Origin: Apiosordaria backusii | Lineage: Eukaryota; Ascomycota; Sordariomycetes; Sordariales; Lasiosphaeriaceae | Direction of reading: 5' to 3' | Length of the DNA: 64,000 nt | NCBI GenBank assembly: GCA_030549205.1 | Contig: JAUKTV010000003.1 | Location: 2,418,001 to 2,482,000, forward strand | Shown here: positions 1 through 12,200 of the stretch, piece after piece | How the letters are laid out: each line of letters begins with the position of its first letter | Position numbering within the stretch: the stretch's first letter is position 1 | Program-made: the position numbers and the translations under genes | Notes under the pieces: generated by a model | Seen by the model: only the letters and a program-made list of their open reading frames with translations | What the model was told of the DNA's origin: nothing | Databases searched by the model: none

Positions 1-651
1 CCTAGCCCAGCCCCCTTTTTGCCCCTTTTTCTCGCCCAGGCCTCTGCTTATCTCAGCTACCGCCCCTCGTGTCTAGCTCATGACTTTTCGCGTCCCCTCT
101 CTTCCTGCTTTTCCTTACCCTCTGTATTCTTCTGCCACCCTCCAGTCGAAACACGCTCCTGCAAGCGCACCACTCACGTTCTCAACAACGACCTTATTCC
201 TGGAGGCAGCCCACACCTCTCCAACCGCCCCTCGCTTCCACAGACTCATACCCACCCTCCGGAGTGCGCCCTAAAGTTAGAATCCCACTTCGGAGTATAT
301 CCTCGCGATTCACAATCATTCTCCACCACCTCACCATCAACAAACCATATCCCGCCACCTTGTCCCATCCCAAGACGTCATCTTCGAGAACTTCACAGTA
401 CAAATGAGCTCCATTATGGTATGGAGCTCTCTAATCATGGCTGCGGCAGACCGAGCAGCTAAGTAAACTCCGCTACGGTACCTTATGGTATCTGATTTCC
501 ATAGCAATAACCCCATCCTCATAACTTCACATCGAGGTTTAATAGTTTCACCCAACCTACCCAGCAAGCCCAGCCCCCTTTGACATAACCACAGCCTAAA
601 AGATCCGAACACAACTCATCATACCTACCTTAAGTACTTTATTTCGTGGTG

Positions 652-672
652 TGCGATCGATCGATCGATCGT
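652..672. repeat. CGAT microsatellite
   Basis: The tetranucleotide CGAT is repeated about five times in a row (ATCGATCGATCG...). It is a short self-complementary array with no gene attached. Confidence 0.8.
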
Positions 673-790
673 TCACCTCACTTCGATTGAGCATGCCACC
701 GCAATAATCCCGACTACAACAACAGAACCGAAAGCAGTACACCGCCTCTTACCTACCCACCTTTACACCACTGGCCCGTCCTCTGCAAGT

Positions 791-954
791 AGAAAGAACG
801 ATCGCCGTCGATCAGGGTACACAATGTGGTTATCTCTGAACTCTACCATATTTACCTACCTGGTACCCAGCCCTGCCTTCTGTGAGCAGAAAGAACAATC
901 GCCATCGCCTAGGGGTACACAGTGTAATCATCTCTGAACGCTACCATATTTACC
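791..954 (+). repeat. Two diverged direct copies of a ~67-bp unit
   Basis: Copy A (791-856) and copy B (888-954) both start AGAAAGAAC and both contain GGTACACA, ATCTCTGAAC and CTACCATATTTACC, in the same order and spacing. The offset is about 97 bp. Several differences are G/A or C/T transitions, as expected for an old duplication possibly touched by RIP-like mutation, although the count is too small to prove that. Confidence 0.6.
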
Positions 955-1303
955 AGATACTCAACCCGGCGGTGAGCCGTGCCCAAGTCCAGCAGCAAAG
1001 TCACAATACTTGCCGAACAGTAACCTAGAGCTTTGTCTTCGGTGTCCGATAAGATGTAAGTACGGTTATGGATTATATCCGCGGCAACTTGGGGAGGTAA
1101 GGTAGGTTGATAGGGGTCAGCAACAAAAAACAGAATCGGCTGCGTGAAGGCTCAATTTTCTTGGTTATGGGTGTTATGCTATTGTAAGTAAGGAAAGTAG
1201 TAACTTGCCTTTTACGATTGGGTTGCTTTTTATACGAAGTCGCTCCTTCTGCGAAGTCGCTTGCTGAGCCAAGTCGCTCCTTATCTGCTTGGGTCGCTCT
1301 TCG

Positions 1304-1440
1304 GTGGGTCGCATTGTCATGTTGAGTCACATGTCATGTGGAGTCGCCGTTCGTCTGGAGTCGCAGTTCATCTGGAGTCGCAGTTCATCCAAAGTCGCCG
1401 TTCATCTGGAGTCATAGTTCATCTGAGTTGCAGTTCATCT
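1304..1440 (+). repeat. 17-bp minisatellite
   Basis: About eight tandem units have the consensus GGAGTCGCAGTTCATCT. Six clear units run 1340-1440 (period 17, the last one 16 bp), and two more degenerate units precede them. Looser AAGTCGCT-type relatives extend upstream to about 1235. The array lies about 200 bp beyond the 3' end of the ceramidase gene. Confidence 0.8.
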
Positions 1441-1640
1441 GGTATCGCATCCACCTCATGTTAGGTAGCCCACCGCTCCAGTCACTCTCCAACACTTTTA
1501 TTCACTCGAATTTACATATTTCACAAACCAAAGGCACATACACAAGATTCATACACTCCATAAATGATAGACATATTTATCATCATTCCAATCATTATCT
1601 CATTCATTACCTTACCTAACCCTAGCCATCAATCTCCTAC

Positions 1641-3925
1641 CTAGTTAAGAGTAAAACTATTACTCACCCCCTCAAAAGCCTTAATACTCCCAATCAACGG
1701 CTTCGAATCCCCATAATACCTCACCCTATACGTCCCAGCACTATCCTCCGCACTGCTCGTCTCCCACGAAATCGTCACCTCACTGTGCCCCAAAGTCCAG
1801 TTCGTCCTCTTCCAGGTGTACACCAGCCTCCAGTCCTCATCGCTCAGCACCCTCGTCCACTGCCCATTCGTCTGCTTCTCCACCGCCGCAAACGTCCCCT
1901 CCAACCTCAAGTTATTCCTCGGGTTGGCCCCCTGAAAAGTGACTTTGATCACTTGACCGCGGTTATAAGACGCGGCAGGTTGGCTGAGGACAGCCCCGAA
2001 TTTCTTCCCGATGGGCTCAGCATCAAACGCGACGCCAGTGATGAAGCTGAGGGACTTTTCGCGGTTATCTGGGGGCGCTGGCGAGCCAAAGGTAGGCTGG
2101 GAGTTGGAAGAGGTGGAGAGGTATGGCAAGCCGCGGAGGGTGAGGTTGATAAACGCCGGGAGCTCCCACTGGCCGAATAAAGTCGAGGCGCCTTCGTATC
2201 GCTGGATTTGGTACTCCTCTGGCGTGGTCACATAATGCGAGTAGGTATTCGCCGGGCCGCCCAATACGACATACGGCTCTGTTCCTAACGATAACTGGGA
2301 GGCAGCCGCTGATTTCACAGCCGCCTTCCACCTCCTGCCAGCCATGGTCGTGACTTCGACAGGAGAGACGACAATGATGAACTGCCCGACGCGGAAGGAT
2401 TGAATGTCCATAACATTCGGGCTCCAGGCATACGGGGCGTCCATCTCGCCGACGTTGAGGAGGACGGGCTTGGGTTCTTGGCAGGCTTTTTGCTGGGGGG
2501 AGGGCGCTTTCAGCAGGCCGCCGACGACGGACCAGAATGGGTTGTTGGGCGCGCCCGAGTCGCCTTGGGTGAAGTCGAATGCGCCGGGCCAGTCCGAGGT
2601 GCCCGCTGCGAAGGAGTGCCCCAGGGCGGCAGGGCAGGTCTGCGCGAGGGTGCCGTTGGCGAGAGGAAAAGTATAGTAGCGCATGTCTTGGAAGTAGTGG
2701 AACGAGCGGACGGAGGCGCCGGTGACGGGAGTGGAGGACGAGGCTAGCGATGTCTGGAAGGTTGTCAGCTCTGTGATCCTGATAGCGGGGACAGAAGAAG
2801 GAAACTTACAAAGAGAGACTTGGCCCCATTAAACTGTCTCTGAGCAATAATCTCACAACTCGCCACACCCAAATCCAGCTTCTGGAACGCGGGCCCACGT
2901 CCACGGCAAGACTGTGACTTCCCATCCGAGCAAGTGCTCGTCTGAAAATCACACATCTGTCCCGACCCATCATCACACCACGCCCCCAACACATTCGGCG
3001 AAGAATCCCCCATATTCGCCTGCGAAAACCCAGCCACAAACCCATCCGCAACCGCACTATCCCCCTTGACCGACCTCTCAAAATAATACGCCGCCAGCCC
3101 CTTATTATCCCCCGTAACATGCGTATTATTCCCCTGCATAGAAGTAGGGTGAACCGGAAACCAAGTCAGCACCCCAATATTCTTCCCATCCGACCCCCTC
3201 TGGAACCTCAACAGCGTCATAATCTTCTCCACACTGTCGTCCCCGTACTGAGCCCGCTCCGCAGCAGGGTTAGCCAAGTACGAGTACAAGCTCCGGTTGA
3301 TATTCGCGTCCTCGATCCTCGTCGTGCCGAAATCAAGATAACCCTCCTGGAGGCTCTCGTGCGCCCTCTTGACAGCCAGCACGGCCCCGTCCACAATCGC
3401 CTGGTAGCTCTGCTTGTCAAATCCCAAGCTTGTGACCTGAGGAAGCAAGTAGTTAAACCACGCTCCCGGGCCGCTGTGGGAATGCGTGCCCGTGACGGCC
3501 ACATTGCCCGCTTTGTACATGCTGTACCCGCTTCCTTGGGCGGCGATCCCCTCGAGGATTCCTCTCCGGACGGCGGTGTCCCCGGACATGGTGTCGAGGA
3601 TCAGATAGACGAACCGGTTGGCAGGGTTGGACACCTCCCCGATGATGAACGCGCGGGCGTACAAGCGCTGGCGGAGACCGGTGCCGGATTGGGCCGTGTC
3701 GGCGTAGCCAGCGAAGTTGATTTCTACGACGGGCCCGGTGACGTCTGCTTTGCCTACGCCGAGGAGGTATTTATCCCCGGCTGCTCGTTTTTGGTTGGAG
3801 GAGGAGGCATGGTGGCTACTGGGGAGGGCGGTAGTGAGCTGGACGAGGGCCAGAAGGGCAAAGACGAGGAGTGTGAGGGCTGATGTGACCGAGGTCGCCA
3901 TGGTCCTTCCTCTTGTTGGTGACAT
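1641..3925 (-). CDS. Secreted neutral/alkaline ceramidase
   Basis: Hydrolyses ceramide to sphingosine and fatty acid; family members are secreted or membrane-associated. Two exons, 3925-2810 and 2753-1641, are separated by a 56-bp intron (GTAAGT donor, CCAG acceptor, phase 0), giving 742 aa. The start at 3925 is the first in-frame ATG; a second at 3901 has a better context (ACCATGG) and sits directly before the hydrophobic signal segment, so it may be the true start. The N-terminus has a Leu/Ala/Val-rich signal peptide. Family motifs are THSHSGPG (about residues 147-154, zinc binding), VHPTSM (about 259-264) and NMGDSSPN (about 304-311), which holds the nucleophilic Ser in neutral ceramidases. 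The C-terminal half has the expected beta-sandwich-like sequence. Length fits the family (about 700-780 aa). The family call is secure from these motifs; substrate preference is inferred. Confidence 0.93.
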
Positions 3926-6900
3926 TGTGGCTTGACTTGACTGACTCGACCGAACCGATCGAATGACCGATCGATCAGAGAAAAGACAGATCAAAAAGAA
4001 AGAGAGTAGGGTAGGTATCTTGCCATCGCGCTTTTAGGGGAATTGTCCACCTTTTTAAAGTTTAATTGTTGCCCCTCAAGCCGTTCCTTAATCTCGACCA
4101 CCACTCTTCCCAACCAGATTGGTCAACAAAGTTCCATGACGGGTAGGTAGTGTAGGTAACCATTTTGTCTCAGTGGTCACTTGCACACCACAGAAGAAGA
4201 AGGCTAAGAAAGGCCAAGGTAACGTCGTCCCCTCTCCCCCTGCCCTCACCTCACAAGTTGTCGATGCATTATTGGTTCCACGACTTCCCCACAAAAAGAT
4301 ATTCCGGGAAGTGGGAATCAGTTGGGCAAGTTGTTGATACCCCCTTTGAAGTACAAAGGCATGTCGATCGGACGTGGTTTCCGTTTATGACAGCCTTGAC
4401 AGGAATCTACCTAGTGAGTTGTGGATGCAACTCTGTCCTGCCTGTCATAGCTTGAGCGCGCTGTGCGTAAGGAACATACATACGATATCATATGGACAAA
4501 CGTTGCACTTGGCTCCCTCCTACCTTTTACGTCTCCAACTTGACTGCGGGGTTGTTGGTCGTTCCCTCCATCATATTCATTCTCCATGCCCCGTGATGCC
4601 CTCCCTCCAAAAGCCGCCGAAATTTCCTTTCGCGCTACAACTATTTCTTAGTCACTTCTGTGGTGATGTTTCCTTTCATTCAAGTCTGGGCGGTTCCTGC
4701 ACCCCTGGCAGCATAAACCTATCACCTCGGTGCATTCACTTCCCGTCCCGCCCTCCCCCAGCCATATCGCGTGCAGCATCGATCAGCACGCACCTTGATT
4801 TGCTTTTTTATTGCTTTTCCTCAGGCGCCTCCCGTCTTGTGTGGTGTGGTTGTGATCTGTCTGCTAGCTGTGAGGTGATGCAATCTCGCAGCAAACAAGA
4901 TAACCCCCTCCCGCCGCGTCGCCAGGAACAACATCCCATTGGGTCTACCGACTTTACCACATCATGTACCTCGGGAAGAAACTCGAGTCTTCCTCCCGCT
5001 TTCTTCTTTTGCCTTCAACAGCTGAAGCTAGCGCCACAAGAACCGTTGCGCCCAACTGCGGGGATCGCATAGCGACTTGTCTGCAGCAGTTCTCGCAGAG
5101 GCAAGGTGACGTCGCGTAGCGCCTGCACTACGCTCTTGGGCTTTGAACTTCTGGTAGCAACGACACAGACAAGAAGGGTCATGCGGCATCTCCTAAATGG
5201 TAGTCACCATCCGTCCTGGCTGTTACCCTCTTCGACACCTATAGTGATAGCAGTTGTTATCCGGGTATCACTCGCTGGATTTTCCAATTTTGGCCGTCCC
5301 CTCCGTGGGACGCGGGTTGAGTGGCTGTTGTTAGATAGGTGTGGGTGCCAATCTCTACTGTTTCTCTCCCCAGACCAACCAGATCCTGTTATCGCACTTT
5401 CCCATCTTACCCTGTGGCGACCCAGGAAATAAACGATTTTTTGTTTTTGAATAGCGGCAAGTTATTGACTTTGAATGGTCTGTTGAAATATCATCTATTC
5501 GCAAACATGGGATGAGGATGAGCCGAGAAAATCGTCAAGTCGGGGAAGGTGAGATTAGACAACCCTAACCCGAATCTGTATTTATACCCTGGCTCTATTA
5601 ACCTGTGTCGTTGTCGCCGGTGGGGAGGAGTACAAGCAACCCACCCCCGCTCACGATATTATCAATGCTCACGATACTCCGTTGAGCATCTGTTCACGTG
5701 GGCTGTGGAAGAGGGGAAAAAAAGGTGGGGGTATCACAACCAATCCATTCCATGTTCAGTTCGTCTCTCCTCCATTTAAGTACGCCACATCATACACGCA
5801 TCCTAACTACATACATCATACAAGTCAACAGCAGCCACCACACTTGCTTTTCCACATTGAAGCACCTCCCTCACGACCTTGAACCCACCACGGTCACGAA
5901 GAGTTAGAGTTCTCCCGGTTCGAAACCCTCCGGCATTCTCTCTCCCTGCTGTATCATCCACCCACCACCAGTCCTTTTTATCCACGTCGGTATACGATGT
6001 ACGGTATAGTCGGTATAGTCAGCGCAAGTGAAAGAGCGAGCAGCTCTGTCGACAACGTCAGAACCTTCCCAGCACAACAACAGTCTCCCTTCCGTTTACC
6101 ACGCCCACGTTAGAAACCCATCAAGAAACACCACGTTTCTCACAGCCCTCCAATCATCTCACACAAGTCAGACAAAAGGAAGAAACAACCGAGAAGAGAA
6201 AATGAAAGCTAGAAATAAAACAAATCCCAGCCCCTTGCTATGCTAAAGCCGTGCCACCGCCTGCCTTTTCACTCCAGAGAGAAAAATGAAGACCGCGTAG
6301 AGAGTAAACACAACAAGTCTTCCCAAAAATATACAAGGGTGAAGAAAATGAGAATAAGCACATAAACTCCCCCCAGTGAAACGCCGCCGTTTGTCTTCCT
6401 CTCTCGCTTGTGCAATGAATATGTCGCTTCCGTTATCCCTTGTTTCCCACCTGACTCCCCCACCTTTCCCTTCAGGAACAGAGTCCCTTTCGTGTCATAT
6501 ACGTTGGTATGCTTTTCAACACACATTCCTGTCCCAAAAGAAATCAGAAAACCCCAAAAAAGCCGAAGCCCCATTATCTTCCCACGCCCCCCCGTCCTGG
6601 CCCACCGTCGCTGATGAGAAGCGACAAAGAGAAAAAAACAAAAGCACTTTTCCTTTTCCCTCCAAATCTTTCCCGTCGTGATCGATTGAAACCCCAGAAA
6701 CCCCCCGTCCTGAATAACCGTTGAATCGGCTGTATTGTTTAGGTGGATATACATTGGTGTGTGAATAGCGTTTATGTGGTGGCATGGTATCGCTGTGGTA
6801 TCAAAATAAAGCAGTGCCGCGTCATCGTCCTTTCCCATGAGGGAATGTCGTTTGGTTCTAGAGAAGAAAGAAATCCCCACTTATTTATAGAGCCGGTCGA

Positions 6901-6977
6901 GCATCATGTCCTTTCCCTGCTACTTGTGTTCAGTTAGCTCTCGAGTTCCTCTGATGATTGCTGGGATATGTGCTGTT
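3926..6977. other. Intergenic region between ceramidase 5' end and Rcd1 3' end
   Basis: About 3 kb with many short open frames but none with recognisable protein sequence or conserved splice pattern. The first ~200 bp upstream of 3925 are AT-rich and probably contain the ceramidase promoter and 5' UTR. The part nearest 6978 is AT-rich and is probably the Rcd1 3' UTR. I see no tRNA or other structured RNA. A TTCGAAA at about 5918 looks like a T-loop but has no matching stem. Confidence 0.5.
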
Positions 6978-8227
6978 TTAAATTCCAAGTTGGCCGCTGG
7001 TGGGGTCGACTACATTTTCTTGCAGGTTGACAACGAGCTGGTGCAGGCAACGCTTCGTCGCAGCGTCATCCCGAAGGACGGCGGCAAAAGTGTTATCCCG
7101 CAGAGGTTCTGGGAGGCACTGGCGCAACGCCTCGCGTGCTCTCGCGTTATCGCTGAGTCTGTCGAGCATGGTCAGCGTGAAACTTGTAGACCGCCAAGAA
7201 TCACTCACCGAAGGAAGCATCGCACAACGTGCTTCAAGAGTCTGGCTGTCTGCTGCTCGACAAGCTGGCCCACCATATTGCTGAGTACAGTGCCGACCGC
7301 GTAGAACCGCTCATATGTAGCGCAAATATAGTTGAGGCCGTTGTCATCGAGCAAAATCTTTTGCACAATGAAAATCGCCACCGTCTTGCTGAGCTCGGAT
7401 CCAGTCTCCATGATCCGGAGGCAGAGAGGAATAATCTCGGTCGTCAGCAGAAAGTTGATCACATCGGTAGAGTCATTCTTGACAAGCGCCCCGATGACGC
7501 CCAGAGACGTAAGCCGCAAGTACTCAAAGGGTCTTGACTTCGAAGTGGTGTTGAGGAACGGATACAGAAACAGTGGGATGTGAGCTAGGGAGTATATCAG
7601 CAAGTATGTAACGGAGCAATACGTTGCGAGCGCGCCTTACCACTCAAGAACAATGTGCGTGTCTCGTTATGGGAGGCAACACACTGGAGGAGAGCCAGCG
7701 CATTGCAGACCCTGTTAGAGGCAGCTGCGGTCAGCTGTGATGGGTTTAGGAGGGAATAGACGCTAATGATCTCTTGAAGAAGGGATGTCATAACGCCTGA
7801 ATGGTACTTGTTAGCGCACCAGTTCTGGAAACAACCCAAGCTTGCTGTGGATAAGGCGGTCTGTCATACCAAATGAGTGCCACAAGATAAGTGCCAGCTC
7901 TGGCACTTGCTCCCGCTTCTTGCTCAATTCCAACAGGGCGGCCTCGCGCGTGTTCTCGTCAAGCAGGTCGGCGATGTATTGAAGCGTTCTCCGGTTATCC
8001 TCGGAGACGGACGCCTCCAGAGAGCTCTCCTGGGCATGACTCTGAGCCAAGGCATTGACGGCATTATGAGAGCCGGCCAGGCGATTGTAGTGTTGCTGTT
8101 GAGCAACATTGACAGCACCCTGAGCAGCGGCCTGGACGTGGTGCTGGTGCGACGTCTGCTGATGCATCCAGGCCGAGTCTGCCTGGGGGTATTGGTGGTG
8201 ACCATATACATGCGGATTTGGCATCAT
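6978..8227 (-). CDS. rcd1: CCR4-NOT subunit Rcd1 / Caf40 (CNOT9)
   Basis: Armadillo-repeat subunit of the CCR4-NOT deadenylase complex, acting in mRNA turnover and translational repression. Four exons (8227-7870, 7796-7641, 7584-7209, 7158-6978) with introns of 73, 56 and 50 bp give 356 aa. All junctions restore strongly conserved family sequence such as LWHSFGVMTSLLQEI, AHIPLFLYPFLNT and FLRLSDNARAREALRQCLP. The first in-frame ATG is 8227, immediately followed by a second ATG; the open frame extends further upstream but only through a GTG. Residues 1-70 are His/Gln/Ala-rich and low in complexity, as in fungal orthologues; the conserved armadillo core fills the rest. Very high conservation makes the identity secure. 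Confidence 0.96.
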
Positions 8228-9241
8228 CTTGGCGATAGGAGCGCGTGATGGTGCGAAAGGCAGGTGAAGACGAGGGTAGCTCGGAGAGTTCGGGTATAGG
8301 AGGGGAGATATGCGGTCGCGCACTTCAAGAGTGTGGAGACAACAGACAATGTACGGTTTCTGCTAGTTATCGCCAGTTTCTTGAAAGTGTAGGACAGTAG
8401 AGGGAGTCGGGACGGACGTCATGAGCTGGGTTCTGTCGGTCGCGATACGTGTGGTCGAGTTGAAGCTCGGTCAGAGGGAGTGGAGGGGTGCTTAACGATG
8501 GGAGTTTCTGTCAGGCAGGGTTGCTGCTGAGTGGAGGATGCATCGAAGCGTCCAGAGTTCAGAGCCGCACTTTAACGGCGGTTTTCGGCTGCCGGGCACG
8601 GACCACTGTGGGGGAATCTCTTGGGCCATGAGGCCCCACGGGCCTTGTTGGGCTGCTCCTGGGTTGCTCCTCTTGCTTTTCCTCTTGCTTGGCAGCCAAG
8701 ACGGACTGGCAATCTTCAAGCTTTGTCGGGCTGGTCTTTGTGCAACGTCCGGAGAATTCCTTGTACCCGCGCAATCGTCAGCCGGCAACTAACCCGCAGC
8801 TGTCCGTCTGCAGAAGCCGGTCATGTTCTTTGGCTGCATTGCATCATGTTGCCAGGGTCTTCTTGTCACTTTATCCTTCATCTCAGACCTTCATCTCATT
8901 ACTTCATCTCATTCCATACTTTGAAGGAACACCTGGTTGCATTGAGTAACAACTACAGAATATAAACAGCAACAGCCAGTCCTACATCCCAGTAGGCCAA
9001 AGCAAAGAAAAGAAACAAAGAAGAGCTAACCAGGTCTCAGAACATAGCAACCTTTTAAAACGCCCAAGCCAAACCCCGCCAAACCCGGTGCTCGGGACCG
9101 CAGAGACCAGGAGAACTCTAGTCCGCCCGAGGGATATCTATCTATAGTAGCCAGACCCATTGTAATAGTCAGGAAAATCAACCGTCAACACCGTCCCAAT
9201 GCAATGCTTCATCCCACTTCCTTACTCCTTTTCCTTTTCAA
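8228..9241. other. Rcd1 upstream region and wall-protein 3' flank
   Basis: About 1 kb between two minus-strand genes. It should contain the Rcd1 promoter and 5' leader next to 8228 and the 3' UTR of the repetitive wall protein next to 9242. I find no protein-like open frame. Confidence 0.5.
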
Positions 9242-12200
9242 TTACAAGAAGACAAAGAAAACAACCGCAACACCCCCAAGGAGCAGAGCCGAGATAGTTC
9301 CAGGATGAGCATCCTTCATCGCTCCACTCCCAACGACAACAACGGCCGGTCCAGAGCTAGAAGGGACATCGGTGCTCTCGGCCCCTAAGGCGGCGGCCGT
9401 TTCAACGCTGGGCGAGTCGTTGCTCTGCCCTGCTTGAGCCGCAGGTATCGTTCCGTTCCCAGCCGACGTGGTGGCATCGATCGGGTAGATTACCGTCAGT
9501 TTGAATACTGATGTTGGTGCGCTGCCAGCCGTGTCAGCATTCGTCGGGGAAGGAGTTAAGGATGTGGATGTTATCGGACCTGTCTCGCCGCTGCTACCTT
9601 TACCATCTTTTCCGTCAGCATCACCATTGCTGGATGCCGATGACGTGGGCGCAGGACGCCTGTTGTTGTCGTCGTCCCCAGAGCCAGCTCCTGAAGAGGT
9701 CTTGGAGGCACCTTCATCCTTGCTGCTGCAGGTCGTGCATGGGTTGCTGGAGTCTGATCCATCGCCGCCCTTGTTGTCTCCGTTCTGGCCATCACGATCA
9801 CCTTGGCCTTTATCCTTGTTATCCTTGTTGTCTTTGGAGCCGGAGCCGCCGCTGGTTGTGCTGTTTCCGCGGCCGCCGCCCATATGGTCGCAGCCGCCGC
9901 TCTTGCAGGGGCTATCAGAGCTGCCTCGGTCGCTGCCATTGCCGTTGTCCTTGTCCTTGTTCTTATTGTCGTTTCCCTTATCCATGTTGTCCTTGTTGTC
10001 GCGGTCATTCTGGTCATCATTATCAGAACCGCCGTGAGAGCCGCCTCCAGACCCATGATCGCAACCACTCTTGCACGGGCTATCAGAACCTTCGCCACCC
10101 TTATCCTTGCCGTCTCGGTTGTTATCATCGTTATTGTCCCGGCCATCATCGCCGTTACCACGATCCGAACCTGAGTCAGAGTTGCCCTTGTTATCCTTGT
10201 TGTCCTTGTTTCCACCACCATGTATGCTATCACAAATGTCACATGGCTCCTTCTTATCAGAGCCTGAGCCGCCATCGTTGTTCCCATCATCTCTTCCGTC
10301 ACCCTTGCCATCTCCGTTGCCATTGTCTTTACCGTCTCCCTTGCCGTCACCGTTGCCATCACCATTGCCGTTATTGTCACCATCGCCATCACCATTGATC
10401 TGGTCGCAGATATCGCACTTGGAGTCAGAGCCACTGCCTGATCCTGATGATCCCGAGCCCTTATCGGAACCAGATCCAGAGCCACTGTCAGAACCAGAGC
10501 CACTATCAGAACCAGAGTCGCTACCGGATCCTGAGCCGCTACCAGAACCACTTCCAGATCCAGATTCTGAGCCAGAACCCCCTCCAGCTCCAGCCGACGC
10601 AGTAGCACCCGCTTCACCACCAGCAGTAACCGTAACTGTAACAGTTTCTGTAGCAGCAGGCTTACAATCCCCTCCGGTTGTATCAGCAACCATAATGGTC
10701 GACACAAAGGTAATAGTCGATGTAACAGCAGAGTTAGCCTCATCCGTAACAGTGATAGTGACCTCCTGAGTAAGCGTAGTAAGAGCTTTAGATGCTGCTG
10801 CGGTGGCATTCGCGCCTGCACCTCCGCCGACGGCACCAGAGCCAACGACACCAGGAGAGGGAAGAACGCCGGGGGCGACGGTTGTGGTGAGGACTGTGGT
10901 TTGGCCGGCGGCGTCGGTTGTGGTGATTGTGGCGATGGTTGCTCCGGCTCCGGCACCCGCACCAGCTCCGGCACCAGCAGTGGCGGTTGCATTTGCCGCT
11001 GCACCAGCGCCCGCTCCGGCTCCGGCACCCGCTTCAGCCTCAGCTCCAGCGCCGGTACTCGCTGTTGCGGTGGCTGCTGCTCCAGCATCTGCGCCAGCTC
11101 CAGCTCCGGCACCGGAACCGGTACCAGCTTGAGCCCCGGCAGTAGCAGTCGCATTGGCTGCCGCACCGGCATCGGCTCCTGCACCAGCTCCGGCATTGGC
11201 ACCGGCACCAGCTTGAGCCCCCGCAGTAGCAGTTGCACTGGCTGCCGCACCGGCATCAGCTCCCGCTCCACCGGCATTGGCACCGGCACCAGCTTGAGCC
11301 CCCGCAGTAGCAGTTGCACTGGCTGCCGCACCGGCATCAGCTCCCGCTCCACCGGCATTGGCACCGGCATCAGCTCCTGCACCGGCAGCGGCTCCGGCAC
11401 TAGCAGTTGCAGTGGCTGCCGCTCCGGCACTAGCCCCGGCACCAGCATTAGCATCAGCTCCTGCATTGGCACCAGCCCCGGCATTTGCCCCGGCACTGGC
11501 AGTTGCGCTTGCCGCGGCATCCGCTCCGGCTCCTGCTCCAGCTCCGGCATTAGCACCAGCACCGCCAGCCACAGTAGAGGTAAGAGTTGCGACAGATCCA
11601 GCCGCATCGGTTGTAGTGATAACAGTAACAGCGCCAGCTCCGGCCTCTGCTCCCGCTCCGCCAGCACCACCAGCCAACGTCGAAGTGAGGGTTGCTACAG
11701 ACCCGGCGGCATCGGTAGTCGTGATGACTGTCACTCCAGCACCGGCGCCTGCTCCAGCATCTGCACCGGCACTGGCTCCTGCATTGGCACCGGCGCCAGC
11801 ACTGGCTCCCGCTCCCGCTCCCGCACCTGCACCAGCAGTGGCATTCGCAGAAGCATCAGCCCCAGCAGTGGCACCAGCTCCCGCGGCAGCAATGGTAGAC
11901 GTAAGAGTCGCCACCTGTCCGTCGGCACCTGTTGTGACAATAGTAGTGACCTGTTCTCCTCCAGCACCAGCAGCACCTCCAGCCCCGGCTCCGGCCCCAG
12001 CACCAGCAGTAGCATTACCAGCTGCTCCGGCACCAGCCCCGGCACCAGCTCCGGCAGTGGCATTCGCAGCTGCTCCAGCTCCGGCTCCTGCTCCGGCTCC
12101 AGCAGAGGCATCAGCCCCAGCAGTAGCTGTAGCCCCAGCACCAGCACCGGCAGTAGCCGTAGCTCCAACCCCAGCACCACCCCCAACCCCAACCCCCCCA

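Larger units (their letters stand above)
1..1640. other. Intergenic region with simple and tandem repeats, no supported gene
   Basis: No open frame here has family-like protein sequence, a signal peptide or a consistent exon structure. It holds a CGAT microsatellite (about 652-672), an imperfect direct duplication (791-856 and 888-954) and a 17-bp minisatellite (about 1304-1440), each listed separately. The last 150 bp are AT-rich and lie just beyond the stop codon of the ceramidase gene on the minus strand, so they probably include its 3' UTR. Confidence 0.6.

Noticed and set aside
5905..5930. TTCGAAA resembling a tRNA T-loop
   Set aside because: Flanking bases do not form a five-pair T stem and no D or anticodon arm is found nearby.
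6269..6880. Minus-strand open frame of 203 codons downstream of Rcd1
   Set aside because: No ATG in a good context, no domain-like sequence, AT-rich 3' flank composition.
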